A stretch of DNA of 64,000 nucleotides from Limnospira fusiformis SAG 85.79 (GCF_012516315.1 NZ_CP051185.1:6019363-6083362); one strand, 5' to 3'. Positions 46,670 to 55,238 are shown, numbered from the stretch's first letter. Numbers and translations are program-made. The notes: generated by a model from the sequence alone, not told the origin.

Positions 46670-47200
46670 ACCCACTGATACATTTACGCGACATTTTTCC
46701 GGTTGTTCCCGGACAATGCAACGATAGCACTATTACCCGTTAAGGTAACAGAGGCGGTATCCCGCAAAGCTTTTAGAAAGATTCCAAAAGCACCGTTCCA
46801 GTCCCGTGGTAGAGTGAACCCCCACTCAGGACATCGGAACACTTTTGAGCCACCTAGCTGGGAATGGACATGACCACAGTGAGTACAGGTTTTGCTGGTG
46901 TATTCTTCCGTCACATCTACAACTGTGGTTCCAGTTATTTCCCCTTGATGTCTCAGGGTTAGTTTGAATCGATAATGCGCCCATGTCAGCATGGCGCGGG
47001 CAGTCTTAGACCTGATTAGACGCTTCACCTTGGCAACCATATTGGAAGTCTCGAAGGGGGGCCAAAAAATCAGGCTGTGTTATGGGATGGCCAGGGATGC
47101 GACCCAATCAACTAAGGGGTTGAAGTCCTCACCGGGTAGTCCCCACGCCCATTTCAGCTCTATTTCATACCCGAAGGTCTCGCACCATACTTGGTATTAT
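46670..47200 (-). mobile_element. internally deleted tnpB element just upstream of terB-like gene
   Basis: The segment has the C-terminal third of a TnpB gene plus both outer non-coding parts. Its right end (GGAAAAATGTCGCGTAAAT) lies some 15 bp before the terB-like start; its left part runs to about 47200 with GGTCTCGCACC-type sequences also found at 51864-52205. It is a non-autonomous derivative of the IS200/IS605 group. Confidence 0.7.
46684..47040 (-). pseudogene. TnpB C-terminal remnant with damaged zinc ribbon
   Basis: 118 codons from MVAKVKRLIRSKTARAML. The zinc ribbon reads CTHCGHVHSQLGG then CPEWG, so its fourth ligand is Cys-to-Trp changed, and PRDWNGAFGIFLKALRD carries the last catalytic Asp region. 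The RuvC Asp and Glu sites and the whole N-terminus are missing, so there is no nuclease. A shorter deletion derivative of the same parent lies at 51864-52205. Confidence 0.85.
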
Positions 47201-47341
47201 ACCGTATTGCCGTAAAATGTTAACCTAATTTGAGATGAAATCATGCTCTCTCAACAACGAATAAAGGGTTCATTGTAACACAACTTAGATTTTACCATTG
47301 CCCCCTACCCCGTGATTCCCCCGGAGCAAGGAGCCTGTCCA

Positions 47342-47692
47342 TTATCGTGCGTTACCCCTAGGAAGAGTCAAACCCTCAGCGGCTGCTCGATATTCTTCCA
47401 CCGCTTCGCTAAAGTCAATAGGAAGCACAGCCACGACATTTTCATGGGGACGGGGAATAATTACCCAAGTTTCCAAAGCCCCCCCATATACCTTCTCTAC
47501 TGCTGCAATACCAGCATCCATAGCGGTTTTCACCTCGGAAACATCCCCTCGTATCATCACTGTAAACCGAGCGCTACCCGCCCGGATATAGCCCACCAGG
47601 GTGACACGACCCGCTTTAACCATTGCATCTGCTGCCGCTAAAATCCCTGGAAACCCCTTAGTTTCCAGTGCGCCCACTGCTTGTTGTGACAT
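47342..47692 (-). CDS. ccmK4: carboxysome shell hexamer protein, CcmK4-like
   Basis: 116 residues from ATG 47692 (MSQQAVGALETKGFPGILAA). A single BMC domain: AADAMVKAGRVTLVGYIRAG, then FTVMIRGDVSEVKTAMDAG. Hexamers tile the beta-carboxysome facets and their pores pass bicarbonate and RuBP. Following the ccmK3-like gene by 119 bp on the same strand, away from the main ccm operon, is the layout of the ccmK3-ccmK4 satellite locus. The 3 versus 4 naming rests on this order. Confidence 0.85.
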   Translation of the reverse strand: MSQQAVGALETKGFPGILAAADAMVKAGRVTLVGYIRAGSARFTVMIRGDVSEVKTAMDAGIAAVEKVYGGALETWVIIPRPHENVVAVLPIDFSEAVEEYRAAAEGLTLPRGNAR

Positions 47693-47811
47693 CAAAAACT
47701 CTCCTGAGTGAATAATAACCCGTCGCTGCACTTGAACTTGAGTCTAGCGACAATTGTTGACAAATTTACCAGAATATGCTATGTGTACATACTCTAAACC
47801 AGAGCGACCAG

Positions 47812-48120
47812 TTAGACTCGGAAGGGTTCGCTCTTGGGGGTATGGTGAATAGGAAGAACATCAACAATATTAGGCGGGGGGTTAGGAATGGTGTAGTGGG
47901 TAATAATTGTACACCCAAAGGTATTTTCCGCCGCTGCAATACCTGCCTCCATTGCGGGCTTAACTTCGGAAACTCCGCCCCGAATGGCAACCATAAACTC
48001 TCCCCGTTCTGCTAAATCAAAATATACTAAAGTCACCCGTCCAGCTTTAACCATTGCATCAGCCGCCGCCAGTACACCCGGAAAACCCAAGGTTTGAATT
48101 ACACCCACCGCCTCTGGCAT
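47812..48120 (-). CDS. ccmK3: carboxysome shell hexamer protein, CcmK3-like
   Basis: 102 residues with one BMC domain (MPEAVGVIQTLGFPGVLAAA, FMVAIRGGVSEVKPAMEAG). Relative to the CcmK4-like neighbour the pore-proximal segment differs (YFDLAERGE for YIRAGSAR), as expected for CcmK3, which assembles only together with CcmK4 as mixed hexamers. The spacing and strand suggest a shared transcript. It is divergent from asnS. Confidence 0.82.
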   Translation of the reverse strand: MPEAVGVIQTLGFPGVLAAADAMVKAGRVTLVYFDLAERGEFMVAIRGGVSEVKPAMEAGIAAAENTFGCTIITHYTIPNPPPNIVDVLPIHHTPKSEPFRV

Positions 48121-48314
48121 GGAATGTCTCCTCGCTCATTGATATTGCTCAAGCTAATTTTACGCCGAAAATAGCACTTAAACATACTATTGGTTTAGAA
48201 AACTTTAGGAACAGTGGACCGCCGAGTGATGATGGTTAACAGTAACCAGACCTCTGGTTCCCGATTCCCGATCGCTGGTATATATAAAATTAGATGGGTT
48301 AAGGGACAGACAAA

Positions 48315-49706
48315 ATGGCCAAAGGACGTATAGCGGAAATTTTGCGGACAGGTAAACCGGGTGAAGCGGTAACAGTTCAGGGTTGGGTGAGAACTAAACG
48401 GGAGCTGAAGGAGTTTACCTTTGTTGAGGTTAATGATGGGTCTTGTATGGCTAACCTTCAGGTAGTCCTCAACCCCGATTTAACTGATTATGCAGCAATT
48501 TTACGACAACTGAACACCGGCGCATCGGTGGAAGTGACGGGAGAAATTGTCTCCTCTCCTGCTAAAGGTCAACGTATTGAACTGAAGGCTGATACAGTAC
48601 AGGTCTATGGTGAGGCTGACCCTCAGACCTATGTTTTGCAGAAGAAGCGACACTCTTTTGAGTTCCTACGCACGATCGCCCATTTGCGATCGCGTACTAA
48701 CACCTATGGCGCAGTCTTTCGGGTTCGTAACGCCTGTGCGGCGGCGGTTCACCAATTTTTCCAAGAAAGAGGCTTTCTGTGGATACATACCCCTATTATC
48801 ACCGCCAGCGACTGCGAAGGCGCGGGAGAATTATTTTCCGTCACCAGTTTAGATCTCAATCATCTACCCCTCACGGAGACGAAAACTGTCGATTTCTCCC
48901 AAGACTTCTTTGGAAAACGCGCATTTCTTACCGTTAGCGGTCAACTCGAAGCTGAAATTATGGCTCTGGCTTTTGGTAATGTTTACACTTTTGGCCCCAC
49001 TTTTCGGGCGGAAAATTCTAATACTTCTCGCCACTTAGCCGAGTTCTGGATGATTGAACCAGAAATGGCTTTTTGTGACCTTGATGGTAATATGGATTTG
49101 GCTGAGGCTTTCCTTAAACATATCTTTAAGTCGGTTTTAGAACAATGTCCAGAAGACCTGGAATTTTTTAACCAAAGAATTGATAATTCCGTCTTGGCTA
49201 CGGCTGATAATATTATCAATAATGAATTTGAACGCATTACCTATACGGAGGCGATCGCACTACTAGAAAAAAGCGATCGCACCTTTGAATATCCCGTCAG
49301 TTGGGGCTTAGACCTACAATCCGAACATGAACGCTACCTAGCTGAAGAACTCTTTAAAAAACCCGTAATTGTGACCGACTACCCCCGTGAAATAAAAGCC
49401 TTTTATATGCGCCAAAACGACGACGAAAAAACCGTCCGCGCCATGGATGTTCTCGCCCCCAAAGTTGGCGAAATTATCGGCGGTTCTCAACGGGAAGAAC
49501 GCTTAGATATCCTCCAAAAACGTATGGAAGCCTTACAAATTAACCCCGATGAATTATGGTGGTATTTGGATTTGAGGCGCTATGGAACTGTTCCCCATGC
49601 GGGTTTTGGTTTAGGCTTTGAACGGGTAGTTCAGTTTATGACAGGGATGGCTAATATTCGTGATGTAATTCCTTTCCCACGCGCTCCCCAAACCATTGAT
49701 TTTTAA
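48315..49706 (+). CDS. asnS: asparaginyl-tRNA synthetase
   Basis: 463 residues. The N-terminal OB fold binds the anticodon ([20 protein letters not shown]). The class II core has motif 2 in [20 protein letters not shown] and motif 3 in [27 protein letters not shown] is the AsnRS-type flipping region. It charges tRNA-Asn with asparagine. Length and motifs are normal. AAGGGACAGACAAA lies upstream of the ATG. Confidence 0.97.
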   Translation: MAKGRIAEILRTGKPGEAVTVQGWVRTKRELKEFTFVEVNDGSCMANLQVVLNPDLTDYAAILRQLNTGASVEVTGEIVSSPAKGQRIELKADTVQVYGEADPQTYVLQKKRHSFEFLRTIAHLRSRTNTYGAVFRVRNACAAAVHQFFQERGFLWIHTPIITASDCEGAGELFSVTSLDLNHLPLTETKTVDFSQDFFGKRAFLTVSGQLEAEIMALAFGNVYTFGPTFRAENSNTSRHLAEFWMIEPEMAFCDLDGNMDLAEAFLKHIFKSVLEQCPEDLEFFNQRIDNSVLATADNIINNEFERITYTEAIALLEKSDRTFEYPVSWGLDLQSEHERYLAEELFKKPVIVTDYPREIKAFYMRQNDDEKTVRAMDVLAPKVGEIIGGSQREERLDILQKRMEALQINPDELWWYLDLRRYGTVPHAGFGLGFERVVQFMTGMANIRDVIPFPRAPQTIDF

Positions 49707-50115
49707 AGAGTCATTTACAGGGGTGTGTCAGTTTTGAAGTATCCCGTCATCATGACTACAGCCTGTTCAGAAATGATCTGATCATCTCTCAAAGTCCCTC
49801 TCCCTCTCTGGGATCCAGATTTAGGGTGAGGGGAATGTATTAAGCGACTGGTGAACAAGCTGTATTTCACCGTCGCTGGCGCACCCTACTAATCAAAGTC
49901 CCTCTCCCTCTCTGGGATCCAGATTTAGGGTGAGGGGAATGTATTAAGCGACTGGTGAACAAGCTGTATTTCACCGTCGCTGGCGCACCCTACTAATCAA
50001 AGTCCCTCTCCCTCTCTGGGAGAGAGATATAGGGTGAGGGGAATGTATTAAGCGACTGGTGAACAAGCTGTATTTCACCGTCGCTGGCGCTACTAAATGT
50101 AATTAACAATATTGA
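49707..50115. repeat. three 104-bp tandem repeats in an intergenic region
   Basis: Units start at 49791, 49895 and 49999, each with AAAGTCCCTCTCCCTCTCTG, then AGGGTGAGGGGAATGTATTA and CGTCGCTGGCGCACCC. The CCCTC/GAGGG parts can pair as a hairpin. Two units have GGATCCAGATTT where the third has GGGAGAGAGATAT, the likely original palindrome. No frame is conserved. It differs from the other arrays in lacking HIP1. Confidence 0.95.
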
Positions 50116-51252
50116 TTATTTGGAATTAAAGTTAAATAGGGATTTTTGCAACAGTTTAATACCTTTGTTGGCTACATCTGAATAACTCAACTCTCCCGCA
50201 AATATGCGGCTCATAGTCGCTGTGGCTGAAGGTTTTTTGACAGCTATTTGATAACCTAATTGAGGAAAACGGTAAAATATTTGAGCTAATTTCTGAGCAA
50301 ACATCATCTGATTACCCCATTCCTCATTCATAACTTCTGTGTACTTATCTAAAGCATTAATATCCCCCCCTAGCGCTTGATTAATGGCTTCAGCCGCTTT
50401 TAAACCACTAAAAATAGATGGACGAATACCCTCAGCCGTAAATGGATCAACCACACAGGCGGCTTCTCCTGCTAAAACTGCATTTTGGGTATGTAATTTT
50501 TGTTGACCATCCCACAGAGAAATTGGATGTCCGCATTCAGTAGCATTATCTAAATTCAGGTTAAAAAATGTCGCATAATCTTCTAATATTCGTTTGAAAT
50601 TTTGTGCTTTGCGTTGTTTAGAAAAAGCTCCAGCCCCCAGAGAATAGCCGTCAGCTTTAGGGAAATTCCAGCCATAACCACTATTGACTAAACCAAATTC
50701 AAAATATGTCTTCATATCCACAGGTTTAGATGTCGGTATTTCTAATTCTAACGCCCCCGCTACCAGTTTCTTTTGTTTGGTAAATCCTAACCATTTGGCT
50801 AGAGGACCTTTAGCACCATCCGCACCAATTAAATAACGACCAGTGTAGGTATCTTCCGGGGTTTTAACTAACCAGCGATCGCTCTGAAATTCTATCCCCA
50901 GAACCTCGGTATTATCTCTAACTGTAGCCCCTTTACTGATAGCCTGTTTCAGAATAAAATAATCAAAAACCTCTCGCCTGACCATCCAAATCGGATTTAT
51001 TTTTAATTCCACCTCTATGGGTTCCGATTTATTCCAGGTATAATAAACCATAACAGTTTTCAGGGAAATTGCCGGAGAAAAATCGAAATCAAACCAATCC
51101 TGAACTATCGGAGAAACTCCACCCCCACAGGGTTTATATCGTGGCAAAATCGCCTTATCAATAACTAAAATCGAATGACCTTTTTTCGCCAAATGATAGG
51201 CTGCTGTGGCTCCCGCTGGACCTGAACCTACAATAATACAATCAAAAATCAT
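50116..51252 (-). CDS. geranylgeranyl-reductase-family FAD oxidoreductase
   Basis: 378 residues. The N-terminal dinucleotide fold is IIVGSGPAGATAAYHLAKKG, followed by LPRYKPCGGGVSP, the family's PxxKxCGG motif, and the second FAD motif GEAACVVDPFTAEGIRPSI near 275. ChlP-type members reduce geranylgeranyl groups for chlorophyll and tocopherol; this shorter relative may act on other isoprenoid lipids. The annotated length is slightly below ChlP. Confidence 0.82.
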   Translation of the reverse strand: MIFDCIIVGSGPAGATAAYHLAKKGHSILVIDKAILPRYKPCGGGVSPIVQDWFDFDFSPAISLKTVMVYYTWNKSEPIEVELKINPIWMVRREVFDYFILKQAISKGATVRDNTEVLGIEFQSDRWLVKTPEDTYTGRYLIGADGAKGPLAKWLGFTKQKKLVAGALELEIPTSKPVDMKTYFEFGLVNSGYGWNFPKADGYSLGAGAFSKQRKAQNFKRILEDYATFFNLNLDNATECGHPISLWDGQQKLHTQNAVLAGEAACVVDPFTAEGIRPSIFSGLKAAEAINQALGGDINALDKYTEVMNEEWGNQMMFAQKLAQIFYRFPQLGYQIAVKKPSATATMSRIFAGELSYSDVANKGIKLLQKSLFNFNSK

Positions 51253-51473
51253 TAATTTATCCTTAAAATTAAAAGCAGGGAATTAAAGATTAGTCGGTGT
51301 TTTGACAATCTTCTCCCCCTGCTGTCTAACTATATTAACCTGGGCGGATTTATATCGCCGAGATAGGGCGGGTTTATGATCACAGGTATATGGCGGGTTT
51401 ATGTGCATTCATCTGTTACTAGGATATACCGGGCGTGAACCCGCCCCTACCAATTACCATATACCCACATTGA
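51253..51473. other. intergenic region with a dispersed REP-like copy
   Basis: A degenerate copy of the GGGCGGGTT repeat family occupies about 51340-51468 (GATAGGGCGGGTTTATGATC ... GGGCGTGAACCCGCCCCTAC), including a CCATATAC end shared with the truncated unit at 42630-42650. It shows that these REP-like sequences also occur away from the RAYT gene. Nothing else is seen. Confidence 0.7.
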
Positions 51474-51851
51474 TTAAGGTTTCGGTTGGCGAACTGCTGG
51501 AGCCGCCGCCCCATAGTTGATCCGACACCCCACGTTAAAGATGCTTGAACCGCATTCTAAGGGTACTATTTGCTCATTGAGGATGGCGCTACAACTGACA
51601 TACTCATCGCCATTGGTATCTCTGATCATACACCTAATCGGAGTCGCTCCAGAACTCTTGGACCAAGCCTTCATCCCTAACTCCGCTACCATATGAGACC
51701 AAAAAAATGACAGGAAACCGATCGCCACTACTACGGACAGAACTATTCCTACTTTCAGTTGCCAACTATTGATAATTTTAAGGAATTTATCCTTGAGGCT
51801 ACTTACCGCCTCCACAGCATTATTACTGGTTTGCGTTGAATTATCTGTCAT
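51474..51851 (-). CDS. small membrane protein of unknown function
   Basis: 125 residues: a polar N-terminus, one hydrophobic helix (VGIVLSVVVAIGFLSFFW) near residues 34-51, then a soluble domain with four cysteines (IRCMIRD, YVSCSAIL, PLECGSS, VGCRINY) that could form two disulfides, suggesting it faces the periplasm. A Pro-rich end follows. No family is recognised. Its start lies about 15 bp after the end of a deleted tnpB element. Confidence 0.65.
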   Translation of the reverse strand: MTDNSTQTSNNAVEAVSSLKDKFLKIINSWQLKVGIVLSVVVAIGFLSFFWSHMVAELGMKAWSKSSGATPIRCMIRDTNGDEYVSCSAILNEQIVPLECGSSIFNVGCRINYGAAAPAVRQPKP

Positions 51852-51863
51852 TTGTCTATTCTG

Positions 51864-52205
51864 ATAGATTTACGCGACATTTTTCCGGTTCCGGACAATG
51901 CGACGATAGCACTGTTACCCGTTAAGGTAACAGAGGCGGTATCCCGCAAAGCTTTTAGAAAGATGATCCCAAAGCACTGTTTAGCTTGGTAGTCTCAGAC
52001 CTGATTTTTCGCTTCACCTCACTAGCCATATTGGAAGTCTCGAATTGGAGCCCAAAAATTAGGCTGTGTTATGTGGGATGGTCAGGGATGCGACCCAATC
52101 AACCAAGGGCTGGAAGTCCCACTAGGAGTTTATTTCAGGCATCTCAGCCCTATTTGGTCTCCTAAACGTCTCGCACCCATACTTGGTATGGTAGCGCATC
52201 GCCCT
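51864..52205 (-). mobile_element. short tnpB deletion derivative upstream of the small membrane-protein gene
   Basis: A second derivative of the same parent as 46670-47200. It has the identical end GGAAAAATGTCGCGTAAAT, the LKALRDTASVTLTGNSAIVA coding region (51885-51960), and the outer part (TTGGAAGTCTCGAATTGGAG, CGCACCCATACTTGGTATGG). A larger internal deletion joins a start MASEVKRKIRS directly to the tail. No protein is possible, but both ends are kept. Confidence 0.75.
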
Positions 52206-52254
52206 AATTGGTTCAACTAATCTGCGATTAAATTAAGCTCCCCCGTTAATATTA

Positions 52255-52480
52255 TTGCCAATTATGTTAAGTTTTGTTACAAATTGTCACGATCGCCATA
52301 GTAATGGGAGATAACTATTGACTTAGGGGGTTGGCTATGATACCATTTTAGATAATGGCAGGCACGACTAAAAAATTATTTAGGGATATATTTCCATTGT
52401 AAAGCGTAATACTCTAATGTTACCCCACATCCCCCCATCTTGTCAACCCCTTTAGGGGGGCGGGCCATTTTTTTTGAAAA
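52255..52480. promoter_or_regulatory. single-copy relative of the 166-bp array unit
   Basis: The segment carries the same landmarks in the same order as the array at 31297-33270: GTTAAGTTTTGTTA (52266-52279), then GGGGGTTGGCTATGA (52327-52341), then ATGTTACCCCACAT (52418-52431) and TTGTCAACCCC (52439-52449). Here the direct repeat is extended to three 8-mers at 10-bp steps: GTTAAGTT, GTTACAAA and GTCACGAT at 52266, 52276 and 52286. GTTACAAA repeats at this spacing resemble the HLR1 site of RpaB. The function is unknown. Confidence 0.45.
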
Positions 52481-52524
52481 TTTAGAGCATTAGAGGAATG
52501 GAATGGGGGCGATTGTGGCATTAA

Positions 52525-52929
52525 TTAGGGCTTTAACAAGCGAATAAATTCGAGGGGTAAGCCGTCAGCATCAGCAATAAAAGCGACCTCATAAACGCGG
52601 TTGCTGATTAGCTGTTGGGTAGGGGGAAGGAGAACCTTTAAAGAAGGGATGCGATCGCTCAAATGATGAATCCAAGTAGGTAAATCAGGAGTAATATCAG
52701 TCAAATCAAAAGAGAGATGATAGTAACCGACATAATGTTCATCTCCAAAGGGGTCAGGGGGTGGTGATGGTTCAGGAATTTGGATAAGTTCAAGGCGGCC
52801 CAAATCTCCTTGCATCCAACAGGCGAGGGTGTAGCCAGTAGTAAAGCGATCGGTGACGGAGAACCCCAACTGCTGATAAAAAGCGATCGCGCGATGAATA
52901 TCTGCGGTGCGAATAGAAGCATGGTGCAT
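52525..52929 (-). CDS. VOC (glyoxalase/dioxygenase) superfamily protein
   Basis: 134 residues from ATG 52929 (MHHASIRTADIHRAIAFYQQ), with GATGGGGATAATTT upstream; a TTG 33 bp earlier is less likely. Paired beta-alpha-beta-beta-beta modules are visible, with candidate metal ligands His near the N-terminus (MHHAS), His in GYYHLSFDL and Glu in LPLEFIRL. The reaction is not predictable. It starts 34 bp after the stop of the zinc-ribbon gene on the same strand. Confidence 0.8.
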   Translation of the reverse strand: MHHASIRTADIHRAIAFYQQLGFSVTDRFTTGYTLACWMQGDLGRLELIQIPEPSPPPDPFGDEHYVGYYHLSFDLTDITPDLPTWIHHLSDRIPSLKVLLPPTQQLISNRVYEVAFIADADGLPLEFIRLLKP

Positions 52930-52962
52930 GAAATTATCCCCATCTATTTCCATGAGCGCCAA

Positions 52963-53454
52963 TTAAGATAAGGAAGGGGAGAGCCCCTTTTCCTTTTCCA
53001 GACTAAAGTTAATGACATCCCAACAGGGTTCAACCTGTGGGGAGGGGCTAAACTCTACAGGAAGACCATAGAGACGAGGTTCCCCCACCTCAGACTGATC
53101 ACGCCAGGGGGTGTTACGTTCGAGATAAGAACTAATTAACTCCTGGTAACGCTGTGCGATGATGACTCGTGTGGCTCGATATCCTTGAGTATATAAGCGA
53201 TCGAGGGCTTCGTGTATTTCAAAGCGGATACCGTCAGGATGGGTATGCTGTCGATACCATTCATCCTCCCATAAACGCCATTGTCGCCCGGACTGAAGAT
53301 GTACCAATTCGCCAGTTTGAGGATCAGCTTCAAAAGCCCCATGTCGAGGACATAGGTAAGTATCCGTCAGGGTTAAAGCCGGGATTTTTTGGCGACAGTG
53401 AGGACAGCGAATCTCCGCCCCAAAAATAGGGTACTGCAAGGCAGAATTTATCAT
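52963..53454 (-). CDS. cyanobacterial conserved protein with zinc-ribbon start (TIGR02652-like)
   Basis: 163 residues. An N-terminal CPHCRQKIPALTL...YLCPRHG arrangement looks like a zinc ribbon, followed by FEADPQTGELVHLQSGRQWR and a helical part (IRFEIHEALDRLYTQGYRA). It resembles the conserved cyanobacterial family I know as TIGR02652, without assigned function. It is likely co-transcribed with the VOC gene downstream and is divergent from the gamma carbonic anhydrase gene. Confidence 0.7.
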   Translation of the reverse strand: MINSALQYPIFGAEIRCPHCRQKIPALTLTDTYLCPRHGAFEADPQTGELVHLQSGRQWRLWEDEWYRQHTHPDGIRFEIHEALDRLYTQGYRATRVIIAQRYQELISSYLERNTPWRDQSEVGEPRLYGLPVEFSPSPQVEPCWDVINFSLEKEKGLSPSLS

Positions 53455-53533
53455 GAAACCGTTTTCCGAGCCAGTAGTGGTCTATTATAGCGATGGGTTT
53501 TGTATATGTATCAATCAGCCATCAGTTTAAGCT

Positions 53534-54088
53534 ATGAACCTACCTGATCAAGCTCCCATTTGTCCAGCAGTCGGTCATTTTCCGCCACCGGATTTGTCTA
53601 AGGCTGCATTTGTCGCCCCAGGTGCGGTGGTGGTTGGTGATGTACAAGTGGGTTCAGGGGCGAGTATTTGGTATGCTGCGGTAGTGCGGGGGGATGTTGA
53701 ACGGATTATTATAGGCGATCGCACTAATATTCAAGATGGTGCTATTCTCCACGGCGACCCCGGATATATTACCCATTTAGAACATGATGTTACCGTAGGT
53801 CATCGAGCGGTGATCCATGCCGCCCATATTGAACCGGGAAGTTTAATCGGCATTGGGGCAATTATACTAGATGGGGTGCGAGTCGGTTTCGGTAGTATTA
53901 TCGGTGCGGGTTCTGTAGTGACCAAAGACGTACAACCGCGATCGCTAATGGTGGGAGTTCCGGCTAAACGTATCCGGGAAATTTCCGAAGCCGAAGTCAC
54001 AGAACTTATTGACCACGCCCAACGATACGAGAAACTGGCACGATTTCACGCTGGAGGTAGCACGGAGACCGGATTTGAACTAAAATAG
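53534..54088 (+). CDS. gamma-carbonic-anhydrase-family protein
   Basis: 184 residues forming a left-handed beta helix with hexapeptide repeats (APGAVVVGDVQVGSGASIWY). The three zinc His are in place: LHGDPGY, then ITHLEHDVTVGHRAVIHAAH. A C-terminal helix follows (LIDHAQRYEKLARFH). Homologues include the N-terminal domain of CcmM and the CaiE/YrdA group; activity as carbonic anhydrase is possible but not assured. No ccm genes are adjacent. Confidence 0.88.
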   Translation: MNLPDQAPICPAVGHFPPPDLSKAAFVAPGAVVVGDVQVGSGASIWYAAVVRGDVERIIIGDRTNIQDGAILHGDPGYITHLEHDVTVGHRAVIHAAHIEPGSLIGIGAIILDGVRVGFGSIIGAGSVVTKDVQPRSLMVGVPAKRIREISEAEVTELIDHAQRYEKLARFHAGGSTETGFELK

Positions 54089-54169
54089 GGACGCACTCTA
54101 AAAATTCCTTGGCTACCAGTTATCCCATGAGGGATGAAAATGTCGGAGAAATTGTTATGGCCGGGGTGG

Positions 54170-54345
54170 AAGGTGGAAAATCAGCTTGACACTCCCCGCT
54201 CTGAAGAGACGGGGATTCTTGGCTCACCGAGACCACTTAAACTAGATTCCTTGCGTCGTCTAGCCCAGAGGTGGGACTCTCCCCAAGCGTTACTTTCGGT
54301 ATGCCCTACCGTAGTTGCATTTCTGCCAATCCTGTTTAGATTGAA
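54170..54345 (-). pseudogene. C-terminal relic of an IS200/IS605-type TnpB
   Basis: The reverse strand reads FNLNRIGRNATTVGHTESNA, then WGESHLWARRRKE and GEPRIPVSSERGVSS before a stop, the tail I associate with IS891/IS1136-like TnpB proteins. The CCCCGTCTCTTCAGAGCGGG hairpin typical of the element's right end is present (54196-54215). The rest of the gene is missing. Confidence 0.6.
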
Positions 54346-54559
54346 GCAAATATACCTCAAAAACTGATTTGTCTAGTTCCTGTGAATCTTTTACCTGCTG
54401 CCAGGAGGAAGCTAGAACAATGCAGCCAAACCGCATAGATTCAATGGTCAAGGTTCAGTGTACGCCTTGAGGCAACAAGGTTTTTTAAGTGGTTGGTTAC
54501 CTGGCATGACTACAATCAGTGTAGCATTTATCTAGTAAGCGTGTAAAGTCAAACAGCGA

Positions 54560-54745
54560 TGTTGTTCGAGAGTTGATCAGGTCTTGGGCTGACGGGCACT
54601 AAAGTACCCGTGTCGCCTTTCATCCTTGCTCTCTTGAGACAAGGTTTTCATGCTCCAGTGTTGTTCGCATAACAACACCCTCAAGACCCGAAACATCCTA
54701 TCGGTACTATTGCATACCTGGCTGGAGTTGCTGGATGATAAGTAC
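54560..54745 (+). ncRNA. structured RNA candidate, HEARO/omega-RNA-like
   Basis: Consecutive stems on the plus strand: CGGGCAC/GTACCCG (54593-54610, one G-U), CCTTG/CAAGG (54624-54644), GTGTTGTT/AACAACAC with loop CGCAT (54658-54678), and CCGA/TCGG around AACATCCTA (about 54688-54704). The GTTGTTCGC..AACAAC hairpin followed by CCCTCAAGACCCGAAAC fits my memory of the HEARO consensus, the guide-bearing RNA of IscB/IsrB elements. A short frame after it (LLDDKYKLLGPARLFL) may be an IscB N-terminal stub. No nuclease gene follows. Confidence 0.45.
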
Positions 54746-54956
54746 AAGTTGCTAGGACCCGCAAGACTTTTTTTGGTGATTTACGGGCGTTAACCTGTTA
54801 CCTGTACTTAGACAGTTGGGAGGGCCTACTGACGTTTATCCTGCAAGGTTTAGAGCAGTTAGACATTCTACCCAATAGCAGTCGAATTTCTATAATGAGA
54901 ATGGCTGCGATCGTTTACAATAGGGTGATTGCTCAGTGGAAGCATTCCCAGATCTG

Positions 54957-55211
54957 ATGGAAAAAGATAAAGAATTTGCCGTTCATCAACAAGTTAGAGT
55001 GATTGCTCTACCGCCATATATCAAAACAGCGGAACCCATGCCGATTCTACGGCCTCCGAACGTGATCAAGTTAGGTGAAGTGGGGGTAGTTCTCGATCGC
55101 CGTCCTGGTGGTTACTGGGGCGTTAGATTCACCAAAGGTTCATTTTTAATAGAGAGCCAATATATTGAGGCAGTGGAAAACCCAGAGCCAGAAAGCAGGG
55201 TGTCTGACTGA
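54957..55211 (+). CDS. sipA: SipA, NblS-interacting regulatory protein (DUF3148)
   Basis: 84 residues from ATG 54957 (MEKDKEFAVHQQVRVIALPP); a GTG at 54936 would add seven residues not usual in the family. The SH3-like barrel signature is complete: PPYIKTAEPMPILRPPNVI, then GEVGVVLDRRPGGYWGVRF and GSFLIESQYIEAV. SipA binds the histidine kinase NblS (Hik33) and stimulates the high-light and stress pathway ending in RpaB. A 16-bp hairpin (55197-55217) overlaps its stop codon. Confidence 0.88.
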   Translation: MEKDKEFAVHQQVRVIALPPYIKTAEPMPILRPPNVIKLGEVGVVLDRRPGGYWGVRFTKGSFLIESQYIEAVENPEPESRVSD

Positions 55212-55217
55212 CACCCT
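55197..55217. terminator. hairpin at the convergent sipA / DUF1400 ends
   Basis: AGGGTGTC pairs with GACACCCT around TGACT, overlapping the sipA stop. There is no T-run; it may serve both converging genes. Confidence 0.45.
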
Positions 55218-55238
55218 GGGGATAAACCAACAGTCAAA

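Larger units (their letters stand above)
54089..54935. other. gene-poor region with transposon relic and structured-RNA candidate
   Basis: The 850 bp between the carbonic anhydrase gene and sipA hold a TnpB C-terminal relic (54170-54345, minus) and a hairpin-rich segment (54560-54745, plus). On the minus strand 54310-54460 is open and reads like protein (ESMRFGCIVLASSWQQV), which I cannot place. A TATAAT at 54891 precedes sipA. Confidence 0.6.
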
